Shown here one piece after another: positions 1 through 12,700 of a stretch of 64,000 bases of DNA (the first letter of the stretch is position 1; every line of letters starts with the position of its first letter). A model generated the notes under the pieces. It was given only the letters and a program-made list of their open reading frames with translations, did not search any database and was not told the DNA's origin. The position numbers and the translations under genes are program-made. The DNA is from Dimorphilus gyrociliatus (taxonomy: Eukaryota > Annelida > Polychaeta > Dinophilidae): positions 992,001 through 1,056,000 of the forward strand of contig CAJFCJ010000011.1 in the NCBI GenBank assembly GCA_904063045.1, in the 5' to 3' direction.

Positions 1-1807
1 AAATGTCTTACCTTAAAATAAGGCTTTTTGCAAATCTTTTGTTCCCAAGAATAACAAAAAATTCCTGAATTGAAAAAAAATAATTATTAGATTCAGAAAG
101 ACTCTTTTAAACAAATTATACGATAATTTTAGCTAAATATTTTTATTTGTAATGAAGAAGAACCGGTAGTTCTTACTTCTTTCTTACATTTATATTATTC
201 TCAGTAATAAGTCATCTAGAAAGTTTAGACCCAAAATAACAGGTCAATTGATTCAATCAGCATAGTTTGCAATCTCATTTAGCTACTGTATCTATTTTTG
301 AGCCTACAATTTATAGCTTCGGAAAGAATTGACGTCCAAAATGTAGATATAAATAAAGATGAGAATAGAATGTTATGCTTTCACAAGCAATCATCGTTAA
401 AATGTTAAAAAGACTATTATATATCTATTTATACTTGAATTATTGACTGTTTTCATACAACACTAATAATAATTACACTTTTTAATACATACCTAACAGC
501 GTAAGAAAGCTAAAGAGCTTCATTCTGTCTTCCCAAGTTTTCGACTGACATGACTAAACTTTGATGGCGCCACTGTATTAAAAGAATCTTTTAGTGTATG
601 ATTGATTCTATCCCATTATAAACAAACAATATTTTAATTACTACATGAGCATTAAAAACAATTAAAGAGAGATTGAAAACTGTATTATATACATTATGAA
701 TAAACACACTAGTAATTAATCATTCATAGCGTATTAAATGATTATATATAGCAAGTTTAATATTTAAATTAAACAAGTAATTATAATTCATTCATATTTT
801 TCAAATGTTCGCTTTCTATACTTTTGAATAGATCTTCTCTATATCTTCTCTTCCGCTATTATGTACTCTTGAAAGGGTAGACTAAGTGAGTAAAGTATGG
901 TAAATCCAAAAAAAAGGAACTAAGGAAACATAAAAGCAATAACAACGATAGAGTAATTAAAATAAGTGCCATATTAACCATCAATTAAATAGAGATGCAC
1001 GATAACCTAACAGTGTCTAAAATATTAATAAAATTGAGAATAATTGCTTTTAATTTTATGTTTGTTTCTCCAGTGAACAGCCAATAAGTCTCTGTCTGAT
1101 AATGTAAAAAATATAGAAAGAACATTGGGAAATAGGAAATTAATTAAGAAACTCTTGATTAACATGTGAAAATAACTAAGTTTTCTTACAAAATATAGCT
1201 TACAAGCTCCTAAATTACAAGGGCTTAATAGTGTAAGAGATTAATTAAAAAGTGATTTCTAGCTACTTTTCCTATATACCGTAGTAATAACTTTCTGACG
1301 TTATTTAGAAACTTTCTATCTTTTCTATATATAATAAAAAACAGGATTTTGATCAATTATTTTGTTGAAGAAAAGTAAAAGTGAACTTGCAACTTGACCT
1401 ATTGAATCAGAAAGTTTAATTGTATTCGAGTTTTACTTGATGATAACATTCAACTTACATTAACCTAATTATGAGATTTGAAAGAAAAAAAGAAATATGA
1501 TAAAAAATTATTCAGAAGAAAGGTTACATATTAATTTCTTAAACAATGTCATTTATCTTTGTATATTTTTGTATTTTTCTTGCTTTCTAGTTATAATGAA
1601 TTATTTTAAACATTTAGTGAAAGCTAAAAATAAACAGCATAACATTAAATTGGATTATGTGTAGTTTATAGTAAATCCCGTAGACGGCGTATTTAAAAAT
1701 TTTTCGTCAACTAGAGCCACCTAACAAGGTGGATAATTTCTGCCATACTATGAACTTTTTCGTTTCCATGTATGGTATCAAGCTAAAGTTTGTGGAAGTT
1801 TATTCTT
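1..1807. other. AT-rich non-coding stretch
   Basis: I see no convincing exon here on either strand. The sequence is AT-rich with frequent stops in all frames. The block at about 1680-1807 lies just past the stop codon of the minus-strand secreted-protein gene, so it is probably its 3' untranslated or flanking region. A GATGGCGCC word at 563-571 belongs to the recurrent motif set described under findings. Confidence 0.6.
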
Positions 1808-2875
1808 CTACATGATTTGTGCGGATATCATAAATACGTCTCCCAATCTTGCTTCTGTTGCATAGTTTACCATGACATTTTTTGCAGAATATACGAATAT
1901 AGGAAATGTATGGCCAGAAAGTATTTCGTAGCTGCAAGGTACAGTGGAGGGAGAACCTTCAAAAACAGTTAGCCATCCTTTATCAACTCCACACCCGCCC
2001 CAGTTGGCATTCATATAAAATCTTCTATCAGATGCATTATCACTGTCGATTAAAAATATTTTAATATAGATTTTTTTAAGGCGTTAAAAAGTAACCCATC
2101 GATTGAAAAGTAGTTAGTTGTTGGTTTTGGAGATTGAAGTAAATCTGTATATGAGCTTGCGATAATTTTATCGATGTCCAACCAGTTCATTTTGTCAGAA
2201 TTTGTAGAATTAAAAACAACAAATGCCTTTTCTACATTGTTCTCATATACCGAAACACGAATCTGTTTTTAAAGTAAAACTTGAATAATATAATAAAGCA
2301 TAAGTTAATGTTAAAATTTCTAACCTTTTTTACTTTTTTCCATTCAACTTCATCATCAATCATCTTGGATTTGAATACTCCCTTATGACTTGGGTTGGAA
2401 GTCTGAAGATCTGCATTATAACTGTTCAGAGAGTTTGTTGATTTCCAGAGATCAAATAATCTTGTATTTGTGTTTGCAGAACTTCTGAATAAAATTATCC
2501 AATTATCATTTTCCTAAAATAAAATGGACTTTACAGGAAAATAAACAAATGGAGTTAATACATCACCTCTCGTAAAATAGTAAAGTATGATTTGTTACCG
2601 TAAAGGATTAAAGGATTTTCAGAATTTATTACAGTTGTCAACTTCTTTTTCATGCAAATTCTATCAGGAGTGTAGACTACAAGATCACAGTTATCATCTT
2701 TCAAACAAATATAAAAACAACTGGAATACTCTAAAGGGTCATTATATATTTCCCCTATAACTTTCCCATTAGTAACCCCATATTTATGTATAGTTCTAAT
2801 TTGGGATTGTATACTAACAGCAACAATCCCAAAAAAAATCGCGCAAAACAGTACTCTTATCCTTAAGTTGCTCAT
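1808..2875 (-). CDS. Secreted PAN/apple-like protein with an unnamed C-terminal domain
   Basis: Four exons on the minus strand (2875-2567, 2513-2325, 2262-2096, 2042-1808) join in frame to about 299 residues. Exon 1 starts with a signal peptide (basic start, then a hydrophobic run to about residue 25), so the product should be secreted. Residues 50-80 contain a Cys-x3-Cys-x5-Cys pattern followed by ICMKKK, which fits a degenerate PAN/apple module. The rest has W-x-x-LF-R, VVFN-S-TNSDKMNWLD, YFSIDG, RRFYMN and GGCGVDKGW. I associate that pattern with an uncharacterised secreted family in marine invertebrates; this is recall, not a search. Intron 3 (2095-2043) is only 53 nt, and removing it restores SIDGDNASDRRF across the junction. 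A perfect inverted repeat lies 53 bp upstream of the ATG. The function is unknown, but a carbohydrate- or protein-binding extracellular role is plausible. Confidence 0.72.
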
Positions 2876-2927
2876 GATAGAAATGAAACAAAAAGGTATG
2901 AAACACGCATTATTTGCGATATTGACT

Positions 2928-2952
2928 ATTTAAAAGCTGAAAGCTTTTAAAT
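2928..2952. repeat. Perfect 11-bp inverted repeat
   Basis: ATTTAAAAGCT and AGCTTTTAAAT are separated by 3 bp. They lie 53-77 bp upstream of the start codon of the minus-strand secreted-protein gene, where a core promoter might be. Both arms contain a TTTAAA word that could act as a TATA-like box. Confidence 0.55.
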
Positions 2953-5097
2953 CAATCTTTAGAACAAAAGAGGAAAAACGTCATGAAGAACACATCAGTG
3001 GAAAGATTACCAAAAGAGATAACTATTCAACTGATCGTGGTGATCTAATTGCACATTTATTTGATCAATTTTTATCAAATAGTCTTATAACATAGTCAAA
3101 TTATAAAACAATTAATGAATCTATCGCGTACATAAAAGAAATAATAGGCGTTTTTTCCAACTTTTTACCATGACTTTTAATTGTCCAAGTTAAGATTCCA
3201 GTCTGAATAAATGTTGAAAACCATATTAGATTATAATATTCATCTATTTTACATTATATTATCCGTATTATGTCGTTAATACTGTAGTAAGTTTCTTCTC
3301 TAAAAGTATAACATTAAGAAGGGAGTAAGATTACAACTTTTATTATAACTAATGATATATCTGATATTAGAAATTTTCCTTGAAGCTATAAAACAAATGC
3401 CTATTGCCCATATAGACCTATATTATGCTTTACAATTATGACTCTATTTTATATTATTCCAGATGAAATTACGAAAGAATTGTATATTTGTGATCAATTA
3501 TCCATGAAGTTAGTTTGATCATTAACAAGCGTATCTGAAACGAAAAAAATGATCCTGACCCCATAAGACTCTAGATTGTCAAAAGGTTCAGTGTACTCGT
3601 ATAGTTTGTTAATTAAACAATAAAAATATCATAATTAATCTATATTATTTCACAATTTTTCAATATAATAACTTAGTTAACCAATAAAAGGGCGTTTATT
3701 TACCTTCTTTATTAAGTTTAATATACATTTCACTAAGAACACAATGATTTAGTTTCATATTAAACACCTTTTAAATAATTGTTTCGTCTTCAAGTAAATA
3801 TTTGTTAAATAATAAACTACTTAATTAAATTAAGACTACAAACTAGTTTCTTTTATCTCAATAAGACTGCTTATCCTTATGATTAACGCATCTTATGTCA
3901 TCATTGTGTATCAGGACAATTTTATCGACATATTTTAATCATTTTCATTTTAGGAAAAGTCAGTGTGAAGTATTTAAAAAAGAGAAGTTTTACTGGGACA
4001 CCCCCAATGAAACACTGTATATGGGCATAATAGAGATATCTACAACTTTTTCTTCTTTTCCTTTCAGTGAAGCAGGTCTTAACCGAAATTATAATATATA
4101 CAACTGTAAATATAAGCACATATATATACTGTATATATAATATAGACTATGTATAAAAGAAATAATAAACCGTACTCCATTGCCATCTAGCGGCCATTCA
4201 AGAAATTTATTATAGAATTCTGTATGATAATTCGAAGATGACTCTTATTGCAAATAATTCTAATTTCGTTAAAGCCTTATTTTTCATTTAAACTTTAAAC
4301 ATAAATTAATTATTCATATCTATTATATTAAAAATATATAGATATTTAGTCCTAGATAAATTTAGTCTTAAGGAATTTAACATACTGTATTTCTCTTCAT
4401 AGAGTATAATGAAAATATGTTTATAAAACCTTGTTCTCTTTAATTAAATCATTCGAATCGGATGAATGTGTGTTGTTGTTGATTTTTGTTTTTACTGTAT
4501 TACACTATTCAGAATTAAACAGTTCTTGATTAGTATTTTAATATAAACTACAATAAAATGTATGCCCAATGAAAATGTTCACAAATGTATCAATGTGTTG
4601 AATTATCAGCTAATTATAATTTTCTAAAAGGTAAAATCAAGTTCACTGATTCTCTGCTACGTTAATTTTTAGGTTAAAACCTTTGAAATAATTGATTGCA
4701 TGTAAAAACCATATATTTGATATTTAGTAAGATTTACGTAGCTTTATATTCATAAATATTATCTTTTAGTATACTATACACGTCATTTACTAAATAGAGC
4801 AAATGTTCCATAATGTTAAAGTGTAAGCCAGTGTTCTATTTAGAATACAATATCAGTTTAATTGAGAATACAGATATAACGAGTTATATAGCCATAATCA
4901 CAATTATAAACATTCATAAATGTAAATTTGAATACATGCAGATGTTCATTTATCTATATTCAAAGCCTCAAAAAAATGCTAATATCAATGTTTTATCCCT
5001 ATGCAGTAATATAAGGTTACAACTTCTACGCCTGAAAACAGCTTCTATATCTACCTTAAGCGTTCTCTTAAATAGCATACTACAATGACAGTTTGCT

Positions 5098-5117
5098 GAT
5101 TGGTCAACTGCAAAACT
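5098..5117 (+). promoter_or_regulatory. Upstream direct repeat, copy 1 (with CCAAT box)
   Basis: A 20-bp element GATTGG-NNN-ACTGCAAAACT that recurs at 5417-5436 with 17 of 20 bases identical. GATTGG is an inverted CCAAT box. It is 480 bp upstream of the RIM start codon. A promoter role is inferred from position and repetition only. Confidence 0.4.
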
Positions 5118-5416
5118 CCGCAGTTAATTTCTTACGATGCAATATATCGAGAAAAGAAATATTTCTACGTATTTAGAATTTAAATTTATATTTACACGTT
5201 TAATGTGAAAAAATAATAATTTTTCCCTATACTAGACAAATCACGTGACTAGACGGCGCGAATTTTTCATAAGCTGCAGCAAAAAAATCAATATGACACT
5301 GCACTGTTTAAAGTACAAACCGGCTAACTGTGCAGTTGAACGGAATCTATTCAAACATCTTTGAGAAGACAGTCGAAAATTTTTAACACTAAGAAAAATC
5401 TACTGCAAATTTCGTT

Positions 5417-5453
5417 GATTGGCTGACTGCAAAACTGCTCATGCATAATTCAT
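5417..5453 (+). promoter_or_regulatory. Upstream direct repeat, copy 2, followed by a POU-like site
   Basis: 5417-5436 repeats the CCAAT-containing element found at 5098. It is followed at 5441-5453 by ATGCATAATTCAT, one base different from the Brn3/POU4 consensus ATGCATAATTAAT. POU4 factors control neuronal genes, so a site immediately upstream of a synaptic gene is suggestive. That link is inference. Confidence 0.35.
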
Positions 5454-5469
5454 AAGAGACAGAATCAAG

Positions 5470-5541
5470 ATGGACGACGTCGACGACAGATTCGGCAGGC
5501 GTTCGTCGATCGTCGTACATAGGAAAACTGTAGGAATATGA
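5470..5541 (+). other. Upstream ORF in the RIM leader (23 codons)
   Basis: ATG at 5470 in a good context (caagATGG) opens a 23-codon frame rich in Asp and Arg that ends with TGA at 5539-5541, 57 bp before the RIM start. If the transcript starts upstream of it, this uORF would reduce or regulate RIM translation. No transcript evidence is available here. Confidence 0.35.
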
Positions 5542-5598
5542 CCTACATTTTTCCCAATCTGGAAAACTGTAAAAATTCGGCCTGAGTCGGATTACGTA

Positions 5599-6356
5599 AT
5601 GACGACGCGTCGTCCGTCGCTCCCTCCTTTACCGGATCTTTCTCACCTAACTGAGGCGGAGAGAAAAATTATCGAAAGTGTTCTGGAGCGGCAAAGGGAA
5701 GAAGAAGAGAGGGAACACGAAATATTAAGGTAAGCATCATTTACATTTGACAATAAATGAAAAATTACAGTAGAACGGATCGAAGCCGCCATTTTGACTA
5801 ATCAATGAGCGGAGTAGGAAAATCGCCTATAGATTATCGTCTTGTCTATTTTTTACTTTAAATGGCATGTTTGATTCTATATTATCTAGAAATATTCAAG
5901 TATAAAGCTAAAACAAGTCAAAACCCACGCATTTTCTTGCATAGGTAATATTCTACTTTTGCACATTATACATTCGGCCATTATGTGCACTATTTACATA
6001 AACTAGACCATTCTCCGACTATACATGACACAATATGACTTATAAAATATTTATTGTTGCGAAAAAATGCCGAACGCCAACGACATTATCATAATAAATT
6101 GATCGAATTATCTATTCTTTTCCTTTTTATACATTTTTGTTCTTCACTTTCCTTCTATGCTCCTCGATTTTTATTCTCTTTCCGTCTTTCTTTCTTCTTT
6201 TTTTTGCAAAAGAAAACCGTTCAATTTTTGTTTTCCAAAATGTAAACATTTCAACTTTTTCCGTTTAAAAATAGCTACCAATGACGTCACATTAGTTGTT
6301 TGTCAATGGAATCGTCGTTACTTAGTTGTATTTTTATTCATATACCTTTATATATA

Positions 6357-6396
<40 letters not shown>

Positions 6397-6547
6397 GAAG
6401 TATACACAAAATATATAAATTTTATATATATTATATATATCTTTACACACATAAGCATAAGCCATATACTGTATATTTTATATTCGTATTTACATATTTT
6501 ATACATGCACATAATGTGTATAAAAATTATTTACATTTAAATACTTG

Positions 6548-6606
<59 letters not shown>

Positions 6607-6731
6607 TGTATATATGGGAAACTATATATGAAGTTATATATATAACTGTGTATACAGTATGCATAGTACATATAAATATCAAAAGCATATACAGCATATA
6701 TCCATATTATATTGCCAATATATACACACGC

Positions 6732-6767
<36 letters not shown>

Positions 6768-9700
6768 TTATATATATACTGTATATAGTAACAACTCATG
6801 ACATATTTTCTAATAAACTATACATCACTTATAAAACTATGTACAATTTCTTTCTTCTGTTCTGGAATTTCTCGTCAAGTTTTTTGTATTGATAATCGAT
6901 TACTCTTTTAATTCAACCGAATCAGATAACTTGAAATTATATAACCCTTTTTTTTGCGGTGGGCAATCAAAAAGGCAGACGTTACTGACTAAATGAGTCA
7001 TTGTAATTGTTTTGATTATATCGAATTGCTTCTGTTTACAATTTGTTAAGAGAAATCCTCTATTATATAATCTTACAGCTTTAAACGTATGTCGGTTATC
7101 CCATTTCTGGAATTTATGTATCTTTTAAAAAGTCATTATATTTTAGCCCTTTATTCTTCAATCTCTCTTGTAATACTCTTTTTTTTCTCTCTAATGAATT
7201 TTACCGTTACCTTTCATTTTTTATTTTTTTTCTTCTTTGTTTCCTTCATAAAATTGATTCCCTTACGTAATAATAGACGAGTAATCTGGGAAAGTAAGTC
7301 ATTGTCTACATTATGTAGATACTCATAAAATTCATATCTTTATACGTGAGATACAACGTTTACTATTGCATGTTTAATATACATTATAATGCTTTTAGGC
7401 CTATATATAGTCTGCTTTTAATCTAACAGTGTCTGATAAATGATTAATTAGCATTCGTTCAAACTTATATTAAAACCCTCTTTAATGTAAAATGCGATAA
7501 TCAAGTTCTTAACAGGATTAACTTTTTATTTGATTGATAGCACATTTTTATGCATAATCTGCATATGTAGATAATTAACTGAACATTGAATGTCTGTGTA
7601 AACGGATTTATTTATACATCGTCTTCTAGGTCGATTACCTTCTTGATTGCATCTATATATTACATAACGATTAGTTAGAAGAGCTCTAAGGAAGATTTTG
7701 TGCAAATGTGTTCTTTCATATTAATGGAAAATCATTTTGTAGAGTGCGTTCAATTCCTATTATGACATAAATTTTTCTAGCTTTATACTTTATTCACATT
7801 ACTCATATTACTATATTGTTTGCACGGTATAAAGTTATTTTTGGTCTGTTAAATAAGGCCCATAGAAATTACTTTATGTAACCTTTTCCCTAATTTGATA
7901 GAGAAGGAAATAGGAAACTTAGCTCGTAACGTTTTTTTAAAGCAAATTCAAACGTATACCAACAGTAATATGAATTTCTTAAAACGCCATCTATGTTGAT
8001 TTACAGGAACTTACAGAACGAGGCAGACAAATGCGACACCGCTATTCGTCAAAAACATGAGGAGGTACAAAGAAAGCAAGTTCAAGCCACATCTGTCGGA
8101 CAGGATGTAGAGGCAATTTGCCAAATTTGTAATAAAACTAAATTCGCAGACGGTGTTGGGCATCGGTGTCATTATTGTCAATTGTTATCTTGCTCGAGAT
8201 GCGGTGGAAAAATTCACATGAAAGCCAACAGGGTTAGTATTTTCTCCTTGCCGTCATGTATACATACTTTTTACATTTACTGCATATTATAACTATATAT
8301 ATATATGAAAATAGCAACTACCTAGTAACATATACAGTATATACTATACATGACAACATATACAAGTATATTGATACTTAAAAATCCTATTAATTCTTTC
8401 TCGGCGTCCCCTCACTTCCTCCTCTCTCTCTCTCTTGCTATCTCACTCTCTCCCTTTTCACTATATTTAGACATAAATATTTATTAATGACGTAGAGTCT
8501 GCTCTATTAATTTTTCAAAAACTTATCTAAAATATGTAAAATGAAAAATAAATTCAAAGTTTTTTCATAAAAAGCAATTTCAAGACTTCTTACGTGACAA
8601 CGTAATACAGTCGTCCTAAAAATAGTTCAAAACACAGCATATGATATCATTAGCTATTTCTTTTATTTTCTTAAATAATAGACTTTGACACATAGAGTAA
8701 TAAATATATTGTACATACAAGTATATACCCTTCAAAAAAATATTGTTTATATTCTTTATGCTATATAATTACACTAAGATAACACATTGTTTAAAGAATT
8801 CAATAAAATGAGTGTTCAATTTAATATTTCGTAATCAAAAGTCTAAAAACAAATCATATTATTCTAATGTTATTGACCTAAAAATTGGCAAAATCTTTTC
8901 AGGGTGGCAAAATGGTGCATACTGGTCAGGTAAGAAAAAGTTTAGATAGGTTCATAAAACAATAAAATAGCAAAGTAATAATGGAAAAAAATAAATAACG
9001 ACCCTTCAAATTAGCTCTAGTTATTTCTTTTGTTTCTCGTTTGTTATGTTTTTATTTTAACTGGTTGTTTTTCATTTGATGCACTGTATAAAAAAAATAT
9101 TGAAAGAAAAAATTTATCATACTTTTCCTCAGTTTTTTGATCTGCTTCAAAAAAAAATATTAGAGATATGTAGGAGCTTTTTTCAAGTTCCACTTCACAA
9201 ATTGAGTATCTTATATTATATGTGTTCTATGCACTAGAAATTAGCTTTCAATTTAATGGTAAAAAGAATAATTTAGTTTTAATTCTGTTTATTTTTCTTG
9301 ATTACAGTTACTTTGGTGCTGTACATTATGTCGAAAGAAACAAGAACTACTGGTAAAGACTGGTCAATGGTACCATGGTGGCCAAGCGCGACCAGTGCAA
9401 TTGGACGTTGATTCCCCATCTGACACTGGATCGATAAGATCCATGCCACCATCAATTCCCTCGCAAGATCACAGCAAACCAACAACATTTAGGCGTCAAT
9501 ATTCCCAAGCTGATCGAATAGATGCCGCTAAACGTAATATACAACCTCATCAACCGGACAGGTTGATGAGAGGTCCTCATGAGTTTGACCACCTTGATCC
9601 CTCCAAGGCGAGAAGATCAAAAGTGGATAACAGTATGGCTCGAAACGATTCATTATCATCAGACCCATCTGATTGCGTCAGACCTCCTCCTCCCCGTCCT

Positions 9701-12700
9701 CACAAACAACGACGAAAACAACTTCATACAGTACCGCAACAGTCGCTCTCCTCATCGGATGATGACGTTCGAACAACGCCAGATTGTACCAGTTGCGATG
9801 ATCAAGAATTAGAAAGCGAGAGCGTATCAGAAAAAGGTAAGATCACTTTGTATATTTATCCCACGAATCTTTTCCTAACCTACAAATTTTTCCAGTATTG
9901 TTTTTTAAAAGAAAAAACAAAAGAATGTAGACACAATAACATAAAAAATGTTGATAACAAATAGAAGCTAATCTTCCAAATAATATTATTAATACTATTT
10001 AACATAACTTTTAATCTTTTTAATGATCTACATTACTAAAAAAATTACTGTTAATTAATTACGTTCAGCTGCGCGACAAGTTGACCGAAACGAAATTTTG
10101 GCTGCGAAAATTAAAAAATTTTTAGCGGTGAGAAATAATATACACTTTATACACTGTGTCATACCGCAATATTGTTTTAGTTCTACTATTTTTATGGTTA
10201 ATATTTGTATGTGAACATATACATTTATAATAGAAATAACAAAAATTTGATATAAAAATAAATGCAGTATCCTAATACGCATATAATACTATATTATGCA
10301 TATATTTACAGTATAATTTATATGTTCACATATAACTCTTCGTAATTGAATATTTTTATAGGTCTTTTAGAGACGCGTGCTAACGACACACTAAACTTCC
10401 ATTTTTGCATAAAAGAATTAAACAAAAATAGGGGAAAAGAGAATGTAAGAGTGAAACAGGAATAGAGAGCAATTCGGGAACATAAAGATTAGCTCCCTCA
10501 TGACAAAGCAGACAGAAAAAAAAACATTTTTACTTACTCTCTTTATTCACTTGTTGCCTCCACTTGAACTAGATATAAGTAGGCCTTTAAAATAACACAG
10601 TACAATATACTAGTAACTTACAGCTGTTGAAAAACATTTATTCCAGTATTATTGTGTTGGAAATCAATTCCTGACTAATTGTGAGACATGTTACAGAGCA
10701 TTGAAAAAAGTCTCTCTTAACAATACTTGTATGTTATATTTCTTTGCAATTTCTAAAGAAAAGGTGTAAGATGTTTGCAGTTGATCGATTATGACCAAAT
10801 TAGTTTACGTATGTAATAAACAAAATTTTTTTTATTTCTTTCGATCTTTTTATTCGTTTTTTATGATTGACCAAAAAATACTCAATTCTTCTTAGAAAAG
10901 GCAGTTGAGACAAGGGATATAGTTTTAATAAAGAAACAAAATAGAATTAGAATTTTATTGAAAGCGACAAAAAAACAATTAAAACAGGCTATGGAAGTAT
11001 GGCGGGCAGCATCGGCGACGTGGCAAGAGCTAAACCTCGTCTTGCTCGCCAAAAAGAGAGTAGGAGTTTGGAGGAAGATAGCGGTTGGAGTGAACCTCGC
11101 TTTGCACCTTCTCCGCCACCAAATTTGGAAGAAGAAGAGGACGATAGGACCCCGGTTTCAACTACTTTTAGTGTTCAGGTTGATAAAAAAAACCAAACAA
11201 AAAACCATCATCTTCCTTCTTGCCTCGTTCACCCGTGCTGCCCGCTGTTGTTCGTGTGCCACGTGATCTCTACTGGCCCCAGCTTTCGGGAATCGTCGAC
11301 ATTTTATTTTTCTTCGAGTCTTCTTATAATTTCTTTATTTTCATTTTCTGCATGAATTTATTATCAGAAACAGATATTTTAATTTCAAAGTGTTATTTTT
11401 TAAATAGAATTTTGGCATGCTTCAATGTTCAGAAGAAATTGGATGAATTGTAGAAATTTATATCCAATTTTTTCTCAATTTAATTTATTTCTTTAAATAA
11501 TTTCTCTTCATTTTAATGATAATTAATTTTTCTTATCTACCATTATCCCGATAATATTTCAAGAGATCTTATTTAAATGAACATTAATCCTTAATTAGAC
11601 TACTTTGCTGTATAACCTTCTGTTTTTAGACTTTCGTCTTCTCTTGAATCCCATTCCATAAGAAAAATTTGACATATTTTATATGAATTTTTGTTTATTT
11701 TTTCTTTTATCCTTTCCCTATTCAGCATCCGGTGCGATGGGAAGTATCAAGAGACCAGACCAAATTGACTGGCCATATGATATTAAAAAAGGGAGAGCCG
11801 TCCTATCCAGGCGATACGCGTGGTAACATCTTAGGTAAGGAAAATTTAGGTAAGACAAACAAACTTTTTAGGCTTTTCTGTTTATATTTTACTGAAGAAG
11901 AAAAAGAAATCACTATCTATTTTTTCAATTTAGATGCTATCAGCAAAATATTGCTGTGCATTTTTATGACTTAGCACTTTACGGCGCTTTCTAGAATAGT
12001 TTTTCTCACCTGACAAGAATTCAACTTGTTCTGTCTCTTTCACCTTCACAAAGTTTTAAAAAAGAGCTATTACTATTCCTTGTAGTATTGTATTATTTTT
12101 TTGAGATTTCAGAATAAATATTTATCTAAATTATGCCTCTCTTAACAATAATCAATAGGCCTAAAGGTTACTGGAGGAAAAGTGACTGAAGATGGTTACA
12201 TGGGAGCGTTCATAACAAAGGTGAAAAAGGGCAGTATAGCAGATAGAATAGGATACTTGAAACCGGGTGACGAAGTCCTGTATTGGAATAATCGTCCGCT
12301 GAAAGGAACGACTTTCGAACAGACTTATGATATAATAATGGAATCAAAGCAGGAACCACAAGTGGAACTAACTGTTGAAAGGATAATCACAGAGTAAGTG
12401 ATATATTTATCACAATATGCAAAGCAATATTATTCAAATGTTTTGCTAAAACTGAAACAGTCCATCCAGCCTTCCACCGGAATATATTGATTCCCATGGC
12501 TATAGGATGAGGAAAGATACGCCTCATCAGACTCATCAGCGTCCTCATCATCCTCCCAGTGTTACTGTCACATCACCTACTGCCTCACCGGTCCGCCAAC
12601 ACAATAAGGGGGCCGAAATCCTTATTAAATTACTGTATGAAGATCGTGACCTGCAGCTGATAGTCACAGTTATCAGGGCCGTTCGTCTCCCAACAAGAGC

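Larger units (their letters stand above)
2876..5469. other. Intergenic region containing the RIM upstream region
   Basis: No supported exon. It lies between the divergent secreted-protein gene and RIM. The proximal part from about 5090 becomes less AT-rich and contains two inverted CCAAT boxes (GATTGG), a CACGTGAC E-box-like word near 5240 and a POU-like site. A GCCATCTAGCGGC word at 4182-4194 matches the CTCF-like motif set. Confidence 0.5.

Noticed and set aside
1790-1972. Plus-strand 60-codon frame
   Set aside because: It is the antisense shadow of the last exon of the minus-strand secreted-protein gene, which has conserved motifs.
3895-4140. Overlapping plus and minus frames in intergenic DNA
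   Set aside because: Both strands are open by chance in AT-rich sequence; no splice-consistent extension and no motif.
4813-5088. 91-codon plus-strand frame upstream of RIM
   Set aside because: No domain, no splice link to RIM and AT-rich composition like the flanks.
6054-6892. Several overlapping long open frames rich in Tyr and Ile in RIM intron 1
   Set aside because: They are translations of TA microsatellites, which have no stops in some frames. They lie inside a confirmed intron and show no domain or codon signal.
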